A program made the translations under genes and the position numbers. 64,000 nucleotides of DNA, from positions 248,001 through 312,000 of the forward strand of contig JAVHJL010000008.1 in assembly GCA_036971715.1 (NCBI GenBank). The letters run 5' to 3'. Under the pieces are notes generated by a model. It saw only the letters and a program-made list of their open reading frames with translations. It was not told the origin of the DNA and searched no databases. This document shows positions 34,880 to 45,994 of this stretch, piece after piece. Numbering within the stretch: the first letter of the stretch is position 1; each line of letters opens with the position of its first letter. This stretch comes from Arthrobotrys musiformis (Eukaryota > Ascomycota > Orbiliomycetes > Orbiliales > Orbiliaceae).

Positions 34880-36023
34880 ATGGAGCAATCGTCTGATACC
34901 ACTCCCTCCAGCCGGCCTAGGGCTAAAGAGTCAAGTCTAGGTATGTGCGCCCACCACCGGAACCCGACTCCTCGCTCACAATATATATAAATTAGTGCCA
35001 CGACAATCCACTCAATCAGGCCTGTTGAAAGCAGACCCGACCCTGGCCCTGACTATCAGATCATCACAAACGCCCACTTACCTACAACGCCTATTTTTCC
35101 CACCCTTCGAATTCGATGGCGCCGACGCTACGGAACAAGACCAAGAACAAGAACAGGAACAGGAACAGGAACAGGAACAGGAACAGGAACAGGAACAGGA
35201 ACAGGAACAGGAACAGGAACAGGAACAGGAACAGGAACAGGAACAGGAACAGGAACAGGAACAGGAACAGGAACAAGAACAAGAACGAGAGGCGGTAGTG
35301 CAGGAAGGTACCCCAGATATACCGAGCCCCCCCCAACAACCAACGGCACCGCCCGCCACCTCTGGTGAAATTATAAGAGAGGCCATAGAGAGAATCCGAA
35401 GCACCCAAGAGAGTCAGCTGGACCAAAGATGGACAATGGACTGTGAAAACCAGATATCGCGAGAGAAGCCGCGCTTGCCATTTTCGTCCGGGGTGCAGGG
35501 AGAATGGGCGTGGGATCGGTATCGACGCGTACGATCGTTTCATGACGTACTCAGATGCGGATACGCTTACGCCATCCTCGCGTACGATAACAGGGTGTCG
35601 GTATTTATTATCTCTTGCGCTTCTGTACTTTGCGGGTGCATTGCGGGTTCGGTTTTGGGCAGGATGAGCCGTACGGTTGAGATCGTGGTGTCCACCCCCG
35701 TTGTTCGAGCACACCAACTAGTTCCGCTTGAGGGTCTGGGTAACGGACAAAGCGTTACGATGTTATTGTTGTTTTTCACTTGCTTTTCTTTCGCGCTGTT
35801 GGGGATGATTTTGTGGATGATTGCGGTATTCAAGTTGTCGGAGTTGCGGCCGAGGGTGGGTATTGGTCAGGGTTGGTTTAGTTGTGTGACTGTCGTGGTT
35901 TCTGTGATTGCGTTTCTTGTAAATGCCGCGATGCTGGCTGCGGGGGTGTTCTTCGTCGAGAAATTTATGAGAGAAGCGGCTCAGAGGGGGGCGGTTGTGG
36001 GGTATGATGGGAAATACTCCTAG
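34880..36023 (+). CDS. three-span membrane protein with Gln-Glu repeat
   Basis: Exon 1 (34880-34940) starts at ATG in CGCGATGG. A 55-base intron (GTATGT donor, ATTAG acceptor) joins exon 2 (34996-36023), giving 362 codons. Without this intron the long frame has no nearby ATG. Residues ~67-120 are a pure (EQ)n run. A Pro-rich stretch and a charged region follow, then spans near residues 221-242 (VFIISCASVLCGCIAGSVLG), 273-297 and 314-340. The soluble N-terminus and clustered C-terminal spans match the layout of the three other membrane genes nearby. No known domain is recognised. The function is unknown. Confidence 0.7.
35133..35286 (+). repeat. GAACAG hexanucleotide repeat encoding Glu-Gln
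   Basis: Roughly twenty units of GAACAG, edged by GAACAA variants. In the sense frame it reads (EQ)n. Other frames stay open because the hexamer contains no stop in any frame, so the antisense Pro-Val, Leu-Phe and Cys-Ser frames here are artefacts. Confidence 0.95.
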
Positions 36024-36921
36024 CCCGAGGATATTGTGCGCCGCGTGGAGGGGGTTAGACTCATAGACTAGACTCCTAGTTTAGCTAATAGGTCTATAGA
36101 TATCATTATCGGGGCTAACGGCGCCCCTTCTTTGTACGACACCAGCCCCGTTGCGGGAGGCTAGATACTATAGCATGAGTGGGATATGATAATATTATAA
36201 TAATAGGAGTTTCTAGATGACCCACTCGACCCCCCGCAAAATCCGGAGAGAATAAAACCGAGAGCGTGATACTACGTTGGAAGGATCTTACGATCACACC
36301 TAAATTCCCACGGAGGATCATAGTCGCACACACGCGGTTTCACATTTACGTAGATGTGCCACATTGATACTAGGATACAAGACGCGAACGGAGCGATTCA
36401 TTGGTGAAGGGCAACTTCAGGCAACATTTGGCAGACGGCTGTGCCGCTGCTCGGTGGTGCGGTCACGTGCGTTTTGGATGACGACAAGTGCAGCTGTGCC
36501 ACACGGGCTTTGGGGTATATTACGGCTGGACAAGGTCGGGGACTATCTTGTCAAGTAGATATCGGGTTTTGGTCTTCAGCTGGTTATATTTCTGTCAAGT
36601 GGGTGGCATCGATGTTGACGATATACACGGTTTGTATGGCTGCTGTTTCGAGATTATGTTGCCAATTTGCTAATAACCTGCGACTGTGCGTTAGAATTAT
36701 ATATAATCAGCGGCCAAACTGAAAACCTCAGACTCAAATACTGGAAGAAGGTGTATTAATATATTTTTACAACCAAAACTGGACTTTGGCAACCAAGTTC
36801 TGCCAGAATACCTCGTTATCACAGCCCTCATACCAACGAGCTAACTGGACACTCCGGCCCCGAGCCCAAAGTCGAAACCCTCTATACACAGAAAACTCGC
36901 TGCAGAAGCAACCCCGAAGCC
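36024..36921. other. intergenic
   Basis: No supported gene. Short overlapping frames only. A TATATAATC near 36698 could serve the next gene. Confidence 0.4.
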
Positions 36922-37695
36922 ATGACGTTAACCAACGCCAAGAAATTCCGCAACAAGCTCCAGCGTATGGATAGAGCGGAATTAAACAGGCTCGACATGG
37001 CACGGTATACAAGGGATGAACGGCGCTGGATTAATGACGAGAGGGTCAGACGAAGCCGCGAACCGGCTGAAGCAAATGCCGGTATCGAAGCTCTGACGAA
37101 TTCGATGGCGGGGTTGACGGTAGATTTGGGTCTGAGGGCCAGGGTTGAGGAGGGAAATGATGATGACTCTGATTTTCTAGCGTCTGCTGACCCACCGACC
37201 GCTGCTTCTTGGTCACCCCCGCCTGCACAACCGCCAAAACCATGGCATCTATTCCCGGAATACCATGTTTTGATCGCCGAGAGTGTCCCGCGGGTAGTTT
37301 TTACGCCTAACGTGCGAGGCGCTGACCACGAATATACAACATTTCTCGTCGGGAGGTTCACCTGCTCGGGGGAAGGTTGTGGCAAGGCCTGGACGAGCGG
37401 TAAAGTCGCCACTAAAATCCGAGGCTACGATAGAAGGGATGGACAGCTGGAATATAGCGTACAAGTATTCAACCAGCGATGTAAAACTTGCGAAAGTCTC
37501 GGATGGATGAATTTGGAGATAGAGGCCTACGTTGAGAGAGTTGAGAGGAGGTTGCGGATTTGGAAGGGCGAGTCTCTTCCGCGATTGCCCTGGAATGAGA
37601 AGCACACGCCGCCGCATAAGAGTGAGTTATGCGAAGGTTGTAAGGCTGGTGTTTGTCCTGAGTCTAGTGATCGGGTTATGAGGTTGGGGCTTTAG
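36922..37695 (+). CDS. zf-3CxxC-type zinc-binding protein
   Basis: A single-exon frame of 257 residues starting at ATG in GCCATGACG. The N-terminal half is charged and predicted disordered. From residue ~148 it follows the zf-3CxxC pattern known from fungal hypothetical proteins and animal receptor-transporting proteins: GRFTCSGEGCGKAWTSGKV, then NQRCKTC, then CEGCKAGVC near residue 237-245. The first pair is C-x4-C rather than CxxC. The family probably binds zinc and its fungal role is unknown. No membrane span or signal peptide is seen. Confidence 0.8.
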   Translation: MTLTNAKKFRNKLQRMDRAELNRLDMARYTRDERRWINDERVRRSREPAEANAGIEALTNSMAGLTVDLGLRARVEEGNDDDSDFLASADPPTAASWSPPPAQPPKPWHLFPEYHVLIAESVPRVVFTPNVRGADHEYTTFLVGRFTCSGEGCGKAWTSGKVATKIRGYDRRDGQLEYSVQVFNQRCKTCESLGWMNLEIEAYVERVERRLRIWKGESLPRLPWNEKHTPPHKSELCEGCKAGVCPESSDRVMRLGL

Positions 37696-40193
37696 TATTG
37701 CGATATTGGCTGTGTTTATTATTTGGATCTCATTTTGTATCAGTAGCTGAGTTGAGAGTGCTTTCAAGCTGTATCCGAGTACCATGTATTCTGTCTAGGG
37801 TGTAAACTAGTTGTTATCGTTTCGAAGATGGAATTCGGAAGCGCCGGGCGACCGATATCGTAGGCCCATTCAGACGCTGGAGGCAGAAGTTCGTGAGAGA
37901 GATACTTGCAACTGAGTATGCATGTTCGCATATGTGCATTGGTTAGGATTTTAGGATATTGCTACGACTACGGTATCATAAACTATCAATGTACATTTAT
38001 CGAGCGTTTTAGAGGGAAGTGGAAACCAAGGTGCATGTTCTCAACCCTCCAGGCCAAGGAACTATAGCCTTGGCCACGTCTGTAGCTGTCCCAGATGATT
38101 ACCTAATCAATTGGCGCCACAACGCGTTTAGTTCCTGAGTTGCGTTGCATTTTGAGTTCTCTCCGAAAAAGGCAACTCTTTCGAAAACACCAAACTCTTT
38201 TTGTTCACGAGGTCTTCTTGTAGACTAGTGACTTCCTTCAGCGAAAGGCTGTGTCTAAGGTGGTCAATCCCGCAGGGTACCCGGCCAGACCCCGACAAGT
38301 TTTCGGCTCTAAGACGGGATTAGAAGGCAGGTATGTTCCAAGAAAAGGGTTCTGACCACGGAAGAACTCCGCCCCTGTCTACGGAACAAGGATTGAGGAA
38401 ATTTTTCGGCGAAGGCCTTCTAACATGGTCTCAATCGTTTTTGCTAAGAGGAAGTTGAAGAAGCGGAGGGGAGCGTAACGATCACGAGGGTTTACAGTAC
38501 CTAAATAACGTATGCATACACCAACGGAACGATAAACTTGCATTGCATTGCATTGCATCGACGTACCGAAGCGAAGGCCGCCACATTCGTCGGCGGCTTT
38601 TTGACAGTTCTGAGGAACAGCCGGATCGTACGTTCGGCCAGTTAGAAAAGAAGTCGGGGCCTATTGAAGGCAGCAACGAACGGTAGTTCAGCGTGGGCGA
38701 AAGACAGACCACTGAATCTGTAGGTTCTTTTTGTTTCTGTGTTGGCGCTGAAAAGGGCAGGCAAGCAGGGATTAACTTGCCTGCGTAGGTTCTATATTCG
38801 GCATGTGGGGATCCCGCATTTAAACCCGCTCTTGCATCTGGCAGGCCGCCAAGGAAATTGAACTGGGCCACGACCTTGGAACCGTAGTTGATGGCCCAAC
38901 CCTCCAGTGTTTCTCCGTTCCAATTGGATGGCATTCGCTATGGCAGGCACTACGGCATCTCGGAAGTTAAAAAAGGTCAGATCATTCTGAAACATACTCA
39001 AGAAATATACTCCAAGACGAGGAGCTCGAAGATTCGGCGATTCATGCTCACGTGAAGGACGCTACCAAATTTTTCACCCGTCGAGTTTTTACAAAGCTGA
39101 CAGAAACCCTCAACTTGGCATCTTTATCCAACAAGGCTGCGGGCAACGTCACCATCGAGCTATGCCCAAGTCTGAGGGTTTTTCAGAGCAAAGCGCAAAT
39201 TAGCCATTGTTCCGTTTCTCCGGAAAATGGTTTAGCTCTACTGGTGGAAGCTAATTAACGTGGTATCGATGTCGTCACGCCGCACACGAGACTCGAGGCC
39301 TTAACACGGCACGTCAAGTCGCAAGAATCACAGCATTAAACGTCATACTAGTTTATGGGCTAACCTATGAGGGGCTACGACCAAAACAGCCGTCGATAAA
39401 TCCTGCATCATAATGCATCGCTCCTTAGAAAGGCCATCTAAAAACGGTATGTCGTTGTTGCGGATGCACATGTCAAGATCCCTTGTCTAAGCTTTTTGTG
39501 GCGGATTGCAGGGCAAGGATCTTTCGGGGTGATAAACCCCACACAATCGGAGAATAGATGCTAGTGCCCGAAAGGCAACCGGTACAGGACCAAGTTTCTG
39601 TACGCCTTCTCTTCCCGTCGCTTGGGCTGCTTGGGGCACCTCCTTGTATGTAATCCCAAAATTCCCCACATCCCTCGAGCAGATTTGAAGGATCTCACCA
39701 GCATTGAGTCTTGAAATATGAGTTTTTCCACTGTCGTGATCTATCATGCGATGTCCTGACGGAGAAAATGCAACAGTAGGGGTTTTTCCGCCTACCCTTT
39801 CTAACCGAAGTTTAGCTTTCCTAATACATGGGCCTGGAATGGCGCTCACATGCCGCTTGGCCCGCCAAACTCTACGGCCGTACCTTGCTCAGAAGCCCCG
39901 TACATGTGTCCCGTATTTGTTACCCCTGTCCAGCAAATCTATCGGATTCCCAATACCCCACCATGCGCCGCCGAGGGCCTTGTGGTTAAGCTCCCAAGCT
40001 ACAAGGGTATAGCATTGGCCGATCCAACCTTTTCTTCTCCACAAAAACCCACGGACGAAACGCTATCTACTCGGCGGTCCATGGCCTAATTCGATTTAAT
40101 GCCCAGATTTGGCATTTTCTTGAGCGCAATTTTTGAGCAAAGCACATGCTTTGCTGCTCAATTTTCACTAGTCGGGCTTTGTGGATTGAGATT

Positions 40194-40199
40194 CTGGGG
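40194..40199 (+). promoter_or_regulatory. possible CreA/Mig1 site
   Basis: CTGGGG matches the CreA consensus SYGGRG and lies ~120 bases upstream of the glucoamylase ATG, next to the TATA box. Carbon-catabolite repression of glucoamylases is well known, but a lone hexamer is weak evidence. Confidence 0.2.
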
Positions 40200-40212
40200 T
40201 AAGCTATCAAGA

Positions 40213-40220
40213 TATATAAG
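40213..40220 (+). promoter_or_regulatory. TATA box for the glucoamylase gene
   Basis: TATATAAG lies 98-105 bases upstream of the ATG at 40318, followed by a T-rich leader. Good spacing for a strongly expressed fungal gene. Confidence 0.55.
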
Positions 40221-40317
40221 CTCCCAGGTGTGCGCCGTTTTGTGAATCAACTTTTTTTTAGACCTGCGTGAGAGATTGTTAGACAATTACTCGACAACGT
40301 TTAGGTTCTTATTCATC

Positions 40318-42460
40318 ATGAAGTTCAACTTCAGATTATCCACCCTGATTGGGGCTTTGTGTGTCTTTTTGACCTGCGCAAATGCTGCTGTTATTGAAAA
40401 GCGAGGCCGTGAGGTCTTCGTGAACAGATGGCAATACGGACGGGATGAGATCCTCTCCGGTTCTTTGAGGGTAAATCTGAAATCACCAATACCGCAGTAG
40501 TTGGTATAGTTCGCTAACAATTGGGTATAGGTTTTGGATCTCGGAGCGTACAAGCATGTTGAAATTTTCTACGCTTCAGGCGAGAGATGGCAAACTCAGC
40601 CCGTTGCCGCCAGCCGCATTGCCGGTCCAGACGGCAGTGGCTGGGAAGACTGGGTTTTCAACGGATGGGCACCACGGGCTACTCGATTCTACGTCAGGTA
40701 CACTACCAACGGCCGATACTACTACGACCCCACATTTGGCCAATTCTACACTATTAGTGTTGGAGAGCCATCTGTTACTACTCGTACTCCTATTCCTCAG
40801 CCGCCAGTCACTACCCGCACTCCTATCGTCGATCCTGTCACTTCTACCAGAACAGCTGTTCGTAAGTGTTCCGACGTCACTTCCTAAAATTTATTTACGC
40901 AATTTTCTAATATACCTATGCCATAGTCCCGCCAATTGTTACCGGTCCGGGTGGCCATGCCAAGGTCAGGATCTCGGTCAAGAAGACCCCAAGCCTTGAG
41001 AACTGGCTTTCTACCGAGTATACCTTCGCCGAGGCCGCCTTGAAGCGCAACATCGGATCCAGCCAGAACACTCAAATTCCCAAGGGAGTCGTCGTCGCTT
41101 CCCCATCTACTCATGATCCCAACTATTTCTACCAGTGGATTCGTGACGCTTCGGCTGTTATGGAGCATATTGTTGGAAACTATCTTAAAGATGGATCCGA
41201 TCTTCAGTATATCATGGACTGGATTGATGTTCAGAGCGTAAGTCAAGACTTTTAAAACCGAGCTCGCTAGTTTTTCTATCGATACTAATTGTAAAGCAGA
41301 AATTGCAAAAAATTGATAACCCTAGCGGTGGCTTCACCACTGGAGGTCTTGGAGAGCCTAAGTTCAATGTCGACGGCACCGCCTACACCGAATCATGGGG
41401 ACGTCCTCAGCGCGACGGCCCACCACTCAGGTAATTTTAAGCTCCTCAAAGTTCCTCTTGGTATATCGTGATTCTAATATTCTTTTAGAGCCAACACCCT
41501 CATGAAGTTCGCGACTGCCTATGTCAAGGTCGACGGTGACTTCGTTCGCAACAAGCTCCAGCCAATTATCAAGGCCGACCTCGAGTACGTCGTGTCATAC
41601 TGGTCTCACTCCTCTTTCGACCTTTGGGAGGAAATCCAGGGCCAACACTACTTCACCATCATTGTTGCCTACCGCTCCATGATCGAGGGTGCCCAATTCG
41701 CCAAACTTATGGGCGACAACGCTGCCGCCGAAAAGTATAAGAAGACCGCCGAGAGCATGGTTAGCACCATCAAAGGCTTCTGGAGATCCGACAAGGGGTA
41801 TATCGTTGAGACTCACAACATTCACGGCCGTTCCGGATTGGACTGCGGTGTTCTCCTCGGTGCTTTGAAGGCTCCTTTCATCTTCAAGCCAAGTGGTGAG
41901 GAAGTCTTGGCTACTACCGAGGCTCTCATCTCCGCGTTCCAGACATTGTACGCTATCAACAGAAACGTTCACGGCCCTGGATTCGGTATTGGACGTTATC
42001 CTGAGGATGTAAGTTATAATACGTTCCGGCAGCGATATAATTGTGATCCGTATGCTAACATGTTAACTAGACCTATGACGGCCATGCCACCAACGGTGAG
42101 GGCAACCCATGGTTCATTTGCACAGCCACTGTCGCCCACGTCCTCTACACCGCCGCCTCAGACTTCAAGGCCGCCCAATCCATCAACATCACCCCGGCCG
42201 CCCTCAACCTCTTCAAGCGCGCCTACCCATCCGCCACTCCAGGAAGCTACAACGCCGGCAGCCAGGAGTTCAACAACATCGTCAGCAGCTTCAAGAATCT
42301 TGGTGATTCTTTCATGGCTGTTATCCAGAGACACGCTTTCCATGAGGGTAACATGAGCGAGCAGTTCAATCGTTATACTGGCTTCAACCAGGGTGCTCGG
42401 GATCTTACTTGGAGCTATGAGTCCGTTTTGGAGGCTATCCATGCTAGGAATTTGGTTTAA
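40318..42460 (+). CDS. secreted glucoamylase (GH15) with N-terminal CBM21-like domain
   Basis: Six exons (40318-40470, 40531-40861, 40927-41237, 41300-41430, 41489-42008, 42071-42460) join to 611 codons. It would release glucose from the non-reducing ends of starch outside the cell. A signal peptide (~1-22) is followed by a CBM21-type starch-binding domain (~28-135; VNRWQYGRDEILSGSLRVLD ... YVRYTTNGRYYYDP), a Thr/Pro linker with repeated TTRTPI, then GH15. Family blocks include ASPSTHDPNYFYQWIRDAS, WGRPQRDGPPLRAN, FDLWEEIQGQHYFT (acid pair Glu356/357), GRYPED, GNPWFICTA and SEQFNRYTG ... ARDLTWSYE (base Glu579). All catalytic landmarks are intact. There is no C-terminal CBM20, the usual position in filamentous ascomycetes; N-terminal CBM21 is typical of Rhizopus and some yeasts. 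Introns are 58-65 bases with canonical signals. Confidence 0.93.
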
Positions 42461-43315
42461 GTATTTAAATATAGATCTAGATCTGTATCGCTCCAAGGGT
42501 CCGGGGTAGCTACCCGCTAATACCCATAATGGCCATGATACCGTCAACGAATACCCTTCTTATATAGTGGTATTCTGGTAGCGAGACCTTTTCCATTTTG
42601 TATATATTTATATAGCACAGTACATATAATTTGATATCTATTTTTATTCTTTATAAGAAAGCAAAAAATTGACCTAGGAAGGCCGCTGAAAGTGCTTCAC
42701 GGGATACTATACAAGACAGCCTCCAAATATCCATGTTTTTACGTTAAGGTTTGTGCTAAGCGTGTAAATGAAAATAGCTAGGGTTAAAGTGGTAGCTTGT
42801 GTGTAGGAGAGTAGCGACTCTGTGGTTAGACCCTCGAAACTAGTAAATTATATACTCGTGTAGTTGAAACAGAAATAGAATAAACCACGTATGTATATCC
42901 GTAGATAGAATGGGACTAATCGATTCAATATCTTTACACGTTATATTATTTGTCTAGGAGTCTTGTACCCATATCAATTGGATTCAACGTATCCAATGTT
43001 ATTCCGTAGCAATGGACGTGCGCGAACTGATAGATAGAATTCGGGGGAGCAGCTTGTCGTCACGCTCTGAGCCGGGCTACCTATTTAATTTATAAAACCA
43101 ACTTCACCTCACCTCCACCCCCTGATCTCCTCCACCGCGCACCAAACCGCTTGGCACGCTTTTTATCTTAATTAGATCTAACCTACTTCTATCCTAGCGT
43201 TGAGATCCATTAATCTACAAATAGAGGTAATCGCTTTAGTCTGTCTGAATAGCGAGAGATGTTGGGAGTTTGGCTAATACTGTGAAACATTCCGGACGAT
43301 CTAGTGACCGTAAAA
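42461..43315. other. intergenic
   Basis: AT-rich 3' flank of the glucoamylase gene, then the 5' flank of the F-box gene with a TATA box at 43091. No gene is seen. Confidence 0.45.
43091..43097 (+). promoter_or_regulatory. TATA box for the F-box gene at 43316
   Basis: TATAAAA followed by a C/T- and A-rich stretch (CCAACTTCACCTCACC), ~220 bases upstream of the ATG. Confidence 0.4.
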
Positions 43316-44377
43316 ATGGAGCGAGCGGTTCGCGACAATACCGCCTCGTCCCGCGATAAGAAGCTCGTCAAGCCATCCCACCAAGCTCCACGACTGGTAG
43401 AATCCCGAAGCAACAGGGCTGGCGACAGTGAATCCTCCAGATTGTGCAAACTGCAACCCCGTGAACACGTTACAGGACCGTTGCCTGCCTTCCACATCCC
43501 GGAAGTCTTAGAGGGCATACTCGTAGAAGTCCCAATTCTCGATTTGATCACTTCTTGTCGAAGGGTTTGTCAACACTGGAGAAGGGTCATTGACAAGTCA
43601 CCTCATATGAAAAGACATATCAGTCGCTCTTTGGCTTGCCACGACCTTGTCACAGAAAGGGTCACGGGTGGAAGATTCCCCACTTTATCTTTGACGCCTG
43701 TCGCTCAGGAACTTCTCGAACGATTCTGGCGCAGGCTACTCCGTCTCTACCTCCAAACAAGGGGAGAATTGTCTCGAGGGGGTAATTGGCATCCCGATGC
43801 CGGGTTTGTAAGCAAGTTGTACGACTTGTACAAACCCTTCATTCGATTTGCAAGCCAAACTACTGCTTTTCCACCCGTTGAAGCCGAAACGGCTGTATCC
43901 CGAGCCATCCTCCTCACGAAGTCTACAAATATGGATACCCAAGCCCTCAAAACCCGTGACTGCTCCTTATTCGAGCGAAGGTTCGGAGCGTACCCCGTTA
44001 GCAAGGAAAGTTCACTCCCCAATATTCTATATCTACAGTGCTTCAAAGCCTTCAATCGGCTGTTAGATGACCCATTGGACCCCGGGCGAATAATTCGCCT
44101 CGTCGGGAAGAATAGGGTCCGACACCGGAATCAAACTGACTTCCTGAACTTCTGGGCCGTCTATAGAAAGGACTGGCCGATGTCTGCGGGTAGCGCCCGC
44201 GGACGGGATGTTGTTCTAGAAGAGGCTGATAGGTCGACTGTGGTGAAAGACCACCAGCAAGGCCGTGGGCCCGCGGCTGTCGAGCCGTTCTCAATTCTCT
44301 TTGAGATGAAGAACGGCGGATCTGTACGGCTTATGTGTGATGGCGGGAAGTATGAGATGCTACCGCCGAAGTCCTAG
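43316..44377 (+). CDS. F-box protein (paralogous family, member 1)
   Basis: A single-exon frame of 353 residues from the ATG in AAAAATGG. The F-box lies at residues ~59-100 (FHIPEVLEGILVEVPILDL, CRRVCQHWRRVI). It would bind Skp1 and present substrates to an SCF ubiquitin ligase. A second block shared with the two other family members follows (LTPVAQELLERFWRRL, ~125-142), then a region with FVSKLYDLYKPF. No LRR, WD40 or Kelch repeats are present, so the substrate-binding part is family-specific. The preceding basic N-terminus (~58 residues) is longer than in the paralogues. Confidence 0.82.
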   Translation: MERAVRDNTASSRDKKLVKPSHQAPRLVESRSNRAGDSESSRLCKLQPREHVTGPLPAFHIPEVLEGILVEVPILDLITSCRRVCQHWRRVIDKSPHMKRHISRSLACHDLVTERVTGGRFPTLSLTPVAQELLERFWRRLLRLYLQTRGELSRGGNWHPDAGFVSKLYDLYKPFIRFASQTTAFPPVEAETAVSRAILLTKSTNMDTQALKTRDCSLFERRFGAYPVSKESSLPNILYLQCFKAFNRLLDDPLDPGRIIRLVGKNRVRHRNQTDFLNFWAVYRKDWPMSAGSARGRDVVLEEADRSTVVKDHQQGRGPAAVEPFSILFEMKNGGSVRLMCDGGKYEMLPPKS

Positions 44378-45385
44378 TTACGCCCTAGCTAGGCTAAGGC
44401 ACCTTTTATCTTTCCGCTTTTGCACTAACCTCAACTACATACTTCTACCGCCGCAACCTCTTTTCTTTTTTCAAAGTTTCACAAACGCAAAACCGTAGTA
44501 CTAACCGCTGCCTCCTTCAGGATCTCTTTGGTCATTTTTTTTTCTGGATGATTTATTTTCTATTTGGGGGGATATATTTGGCGAATTTTGCATCGCGAGG
44601 CATCTGTATCTTCACTTCGATTGCGTTTACAGCCTAAGCATCTGTAGTATCATCAACAACCATGTTACACAAATTCAAACTTAATTCAGACGACCTGTGA
44701 ACGAGCAATAAACGGTCTTCTCCCATCCGATATCCCAAACAAACTTTCTCCGTGTCGATTCAACAAGATGAATCTTCAGGCTGTCCCAAAACAAATTTCG
44801 AATTCACTTCCGTTCTAAGCATTTACCTTATAAACATTCCATGAAACTATATATATCGTTGATTGAATCCACGGCCACCCAACTGCTAGGATAGTGACGT
44901 ACAGATACAATCTGGGATTTTGGTGCCTTCCTTTTCAACCATATGCGCATCAGCTGATATTAGGTACAGTCTAATTAAATAAAAAGTTGAATGAGGTTGA
45001 AAAAAGTGATTTCTAGAGCCTGCCTCTAACTGCCATGGTACCGCGGAGATAATGAACGCGGTGATACCGGAATAACTTTTCCCACTCCACAGAACCGCAA
45101 CTCCTGCGATGATTTGAACTAATGCTCGGCGGTCAGGCTATAGGATTCCTAGTAGTGATATAAAATTCCAATAGAGCTTTGATATCAACTTATCTCGTAA
45201 ACTAAACGTCGCGGATATCAACCCGGCGTTATCTCGGTTCTTTCAACTATAAAAGCTCCCACCCTCTTTCCATCTTCCCTCTTTGCTTCACTTCACCCCA
45301 ACTTCCTAACGCCGAGCCTATATACAACATATCCACCTTTACAAGCAGCTACGAGCTAAGAAGCTGTTGCTACCCCCAAAATACA
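44378..45385. other. intergenic
   Basis: Between two F-box paralogues. The right end has a TATA box and a pyrimidine-rich leader; the rest holds T-rich runs and nothing recognisable. Confidence 0.45.
45248..45254 (+). promoter_or_regulatory. TATA box for the F-box gene at 45386
   Basis: TATAAAA followed by a long C/T-rich tract (CCCACCCTCTTTCCATC...), ~135 bases before the ATG. This TATA plus CT-block layout is typical of transcribed fungal promoters. Confidence 0.5.
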
Positions 45386-45994
45386 ATGCCCCGCGAACAG
45401 CACCACCCAAACACCTCACCGCACGAGCACCGAGCCCTCCACATCCCAGAGATCCTGGGGGAAGTACTGAGCCACCTCCCCTTCAAGGACTTGAAAACGA
45501 CCTGTCGCGCAGTCTGCCGGACCTGGAAGCAAACCGTCGAGACGCTTCCAGGTCTCAAAACATACACCAAAACTGGGCTTCGCCTAGACGATTTTAGATC
45601 AGCAGCCGGAGAGAACGTGGAGAATAGGGACCCGGTCCCGGAGTTGACCGAGGTTGCGAAGGAGTGTTTAGATTTATTTTGTGAAAAGGCGGCGCCGATA
45701 TTCGAGGGCCATCCTTACTGGCGGGTGAAGGAGACCCTGTCCAGGGGACGGGTTAGAAAGTTAGAACAGCTATACAATGTATTTAGCAGAGGCGTCGGGG
45801 GTATTAAGCTATTCAAACCCCCACCGCGGGGTTATGAAGCCACAATTTGCATATTTACGCCGGAATACCCGTCTCAGTCACATAAAAACCTAAAACAAAA
45901 GCGTCACATGCTAGGTTCAGCCCAACTTCCGGACCCAAAAGAGGAAGCGCGGAACTTTAGATGGGGGCTCCACGGGCGCTATGCGCCACGCTAA
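45386..45994 (+). CDS. F-box protein (paralogous family, member 2, short)
   Basis: A single-exon frame of 202 residues with the F-box at ~18-55 (LHIPEILGEVLSHLPFKDL, CRAVCRTWKQTVE). The second family block is present but diverged (VPELTEVAKECLDLFCEKA in place of LTP....LFWRRL). The C-terminal ~70-150 residues found in its paralogues are missing, and it ends in GRYAPR with no acceptor or intron that would extend it. It therefore looks truncated, though the promoter with TATA and CT tract seems intact. Confidence 0.78.
   Translation: MPREQHHPNTSPHEHRALHIPEILGEVLSHLPFKDLKTTCRAVCRTWKQTVETLPGLKTYTKTGLRLDDFRSAAGENVENRDPVPELTEVAKECLDLFCEKAAPIFEGHPYWRVKETLSRGRVRKLEQLYNVFSRGVGGIKLFKPPPRGYEATICIFTPEYPSQSHKNLKQKRHMLGSAQLPDPKEEARNFRWGLHGRYAPR

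Larger units (their letters stand above)
37696..40317. other. intergenic, possibly with decayed sequence
   Basis: No supported gene in 2.6 kb. The minus strand at 38482-38934 has a 150-codon open frame (starting MPSNWNGETLEGWAINYG) that looks slightly protein-like, with a second frame overlapping upstream, but no intron or domain joins them. A TTGCA pentamer repeats four times near 38541-38558. The right end holds the glucoamylase promoter. Confidence 0.4.

Noticed and set aside
35078..35717. Antisense and shifted open frames over the GAACAG repeat (Pro-Val, Leu-Phe, Cys-Ser, Asn-Arg runs)
   Set aside because: The hexamer contains no stop in any of the six frames, so these frames are open by necessity; the spliced sense model explains the locus.
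38482..39001. Overlapping minus-strand frames as a gene or transposon remnant
   Set aside because: No intron links the two frames, and no domain or terminal repeats could be recognised.
45100..45170. GTTCAAATC phrase on the minus strand resembling a tRNA T arm
   Set aside because: The only A-box-like sequence is too close (about 20 bases) and no cloverleaf forms.
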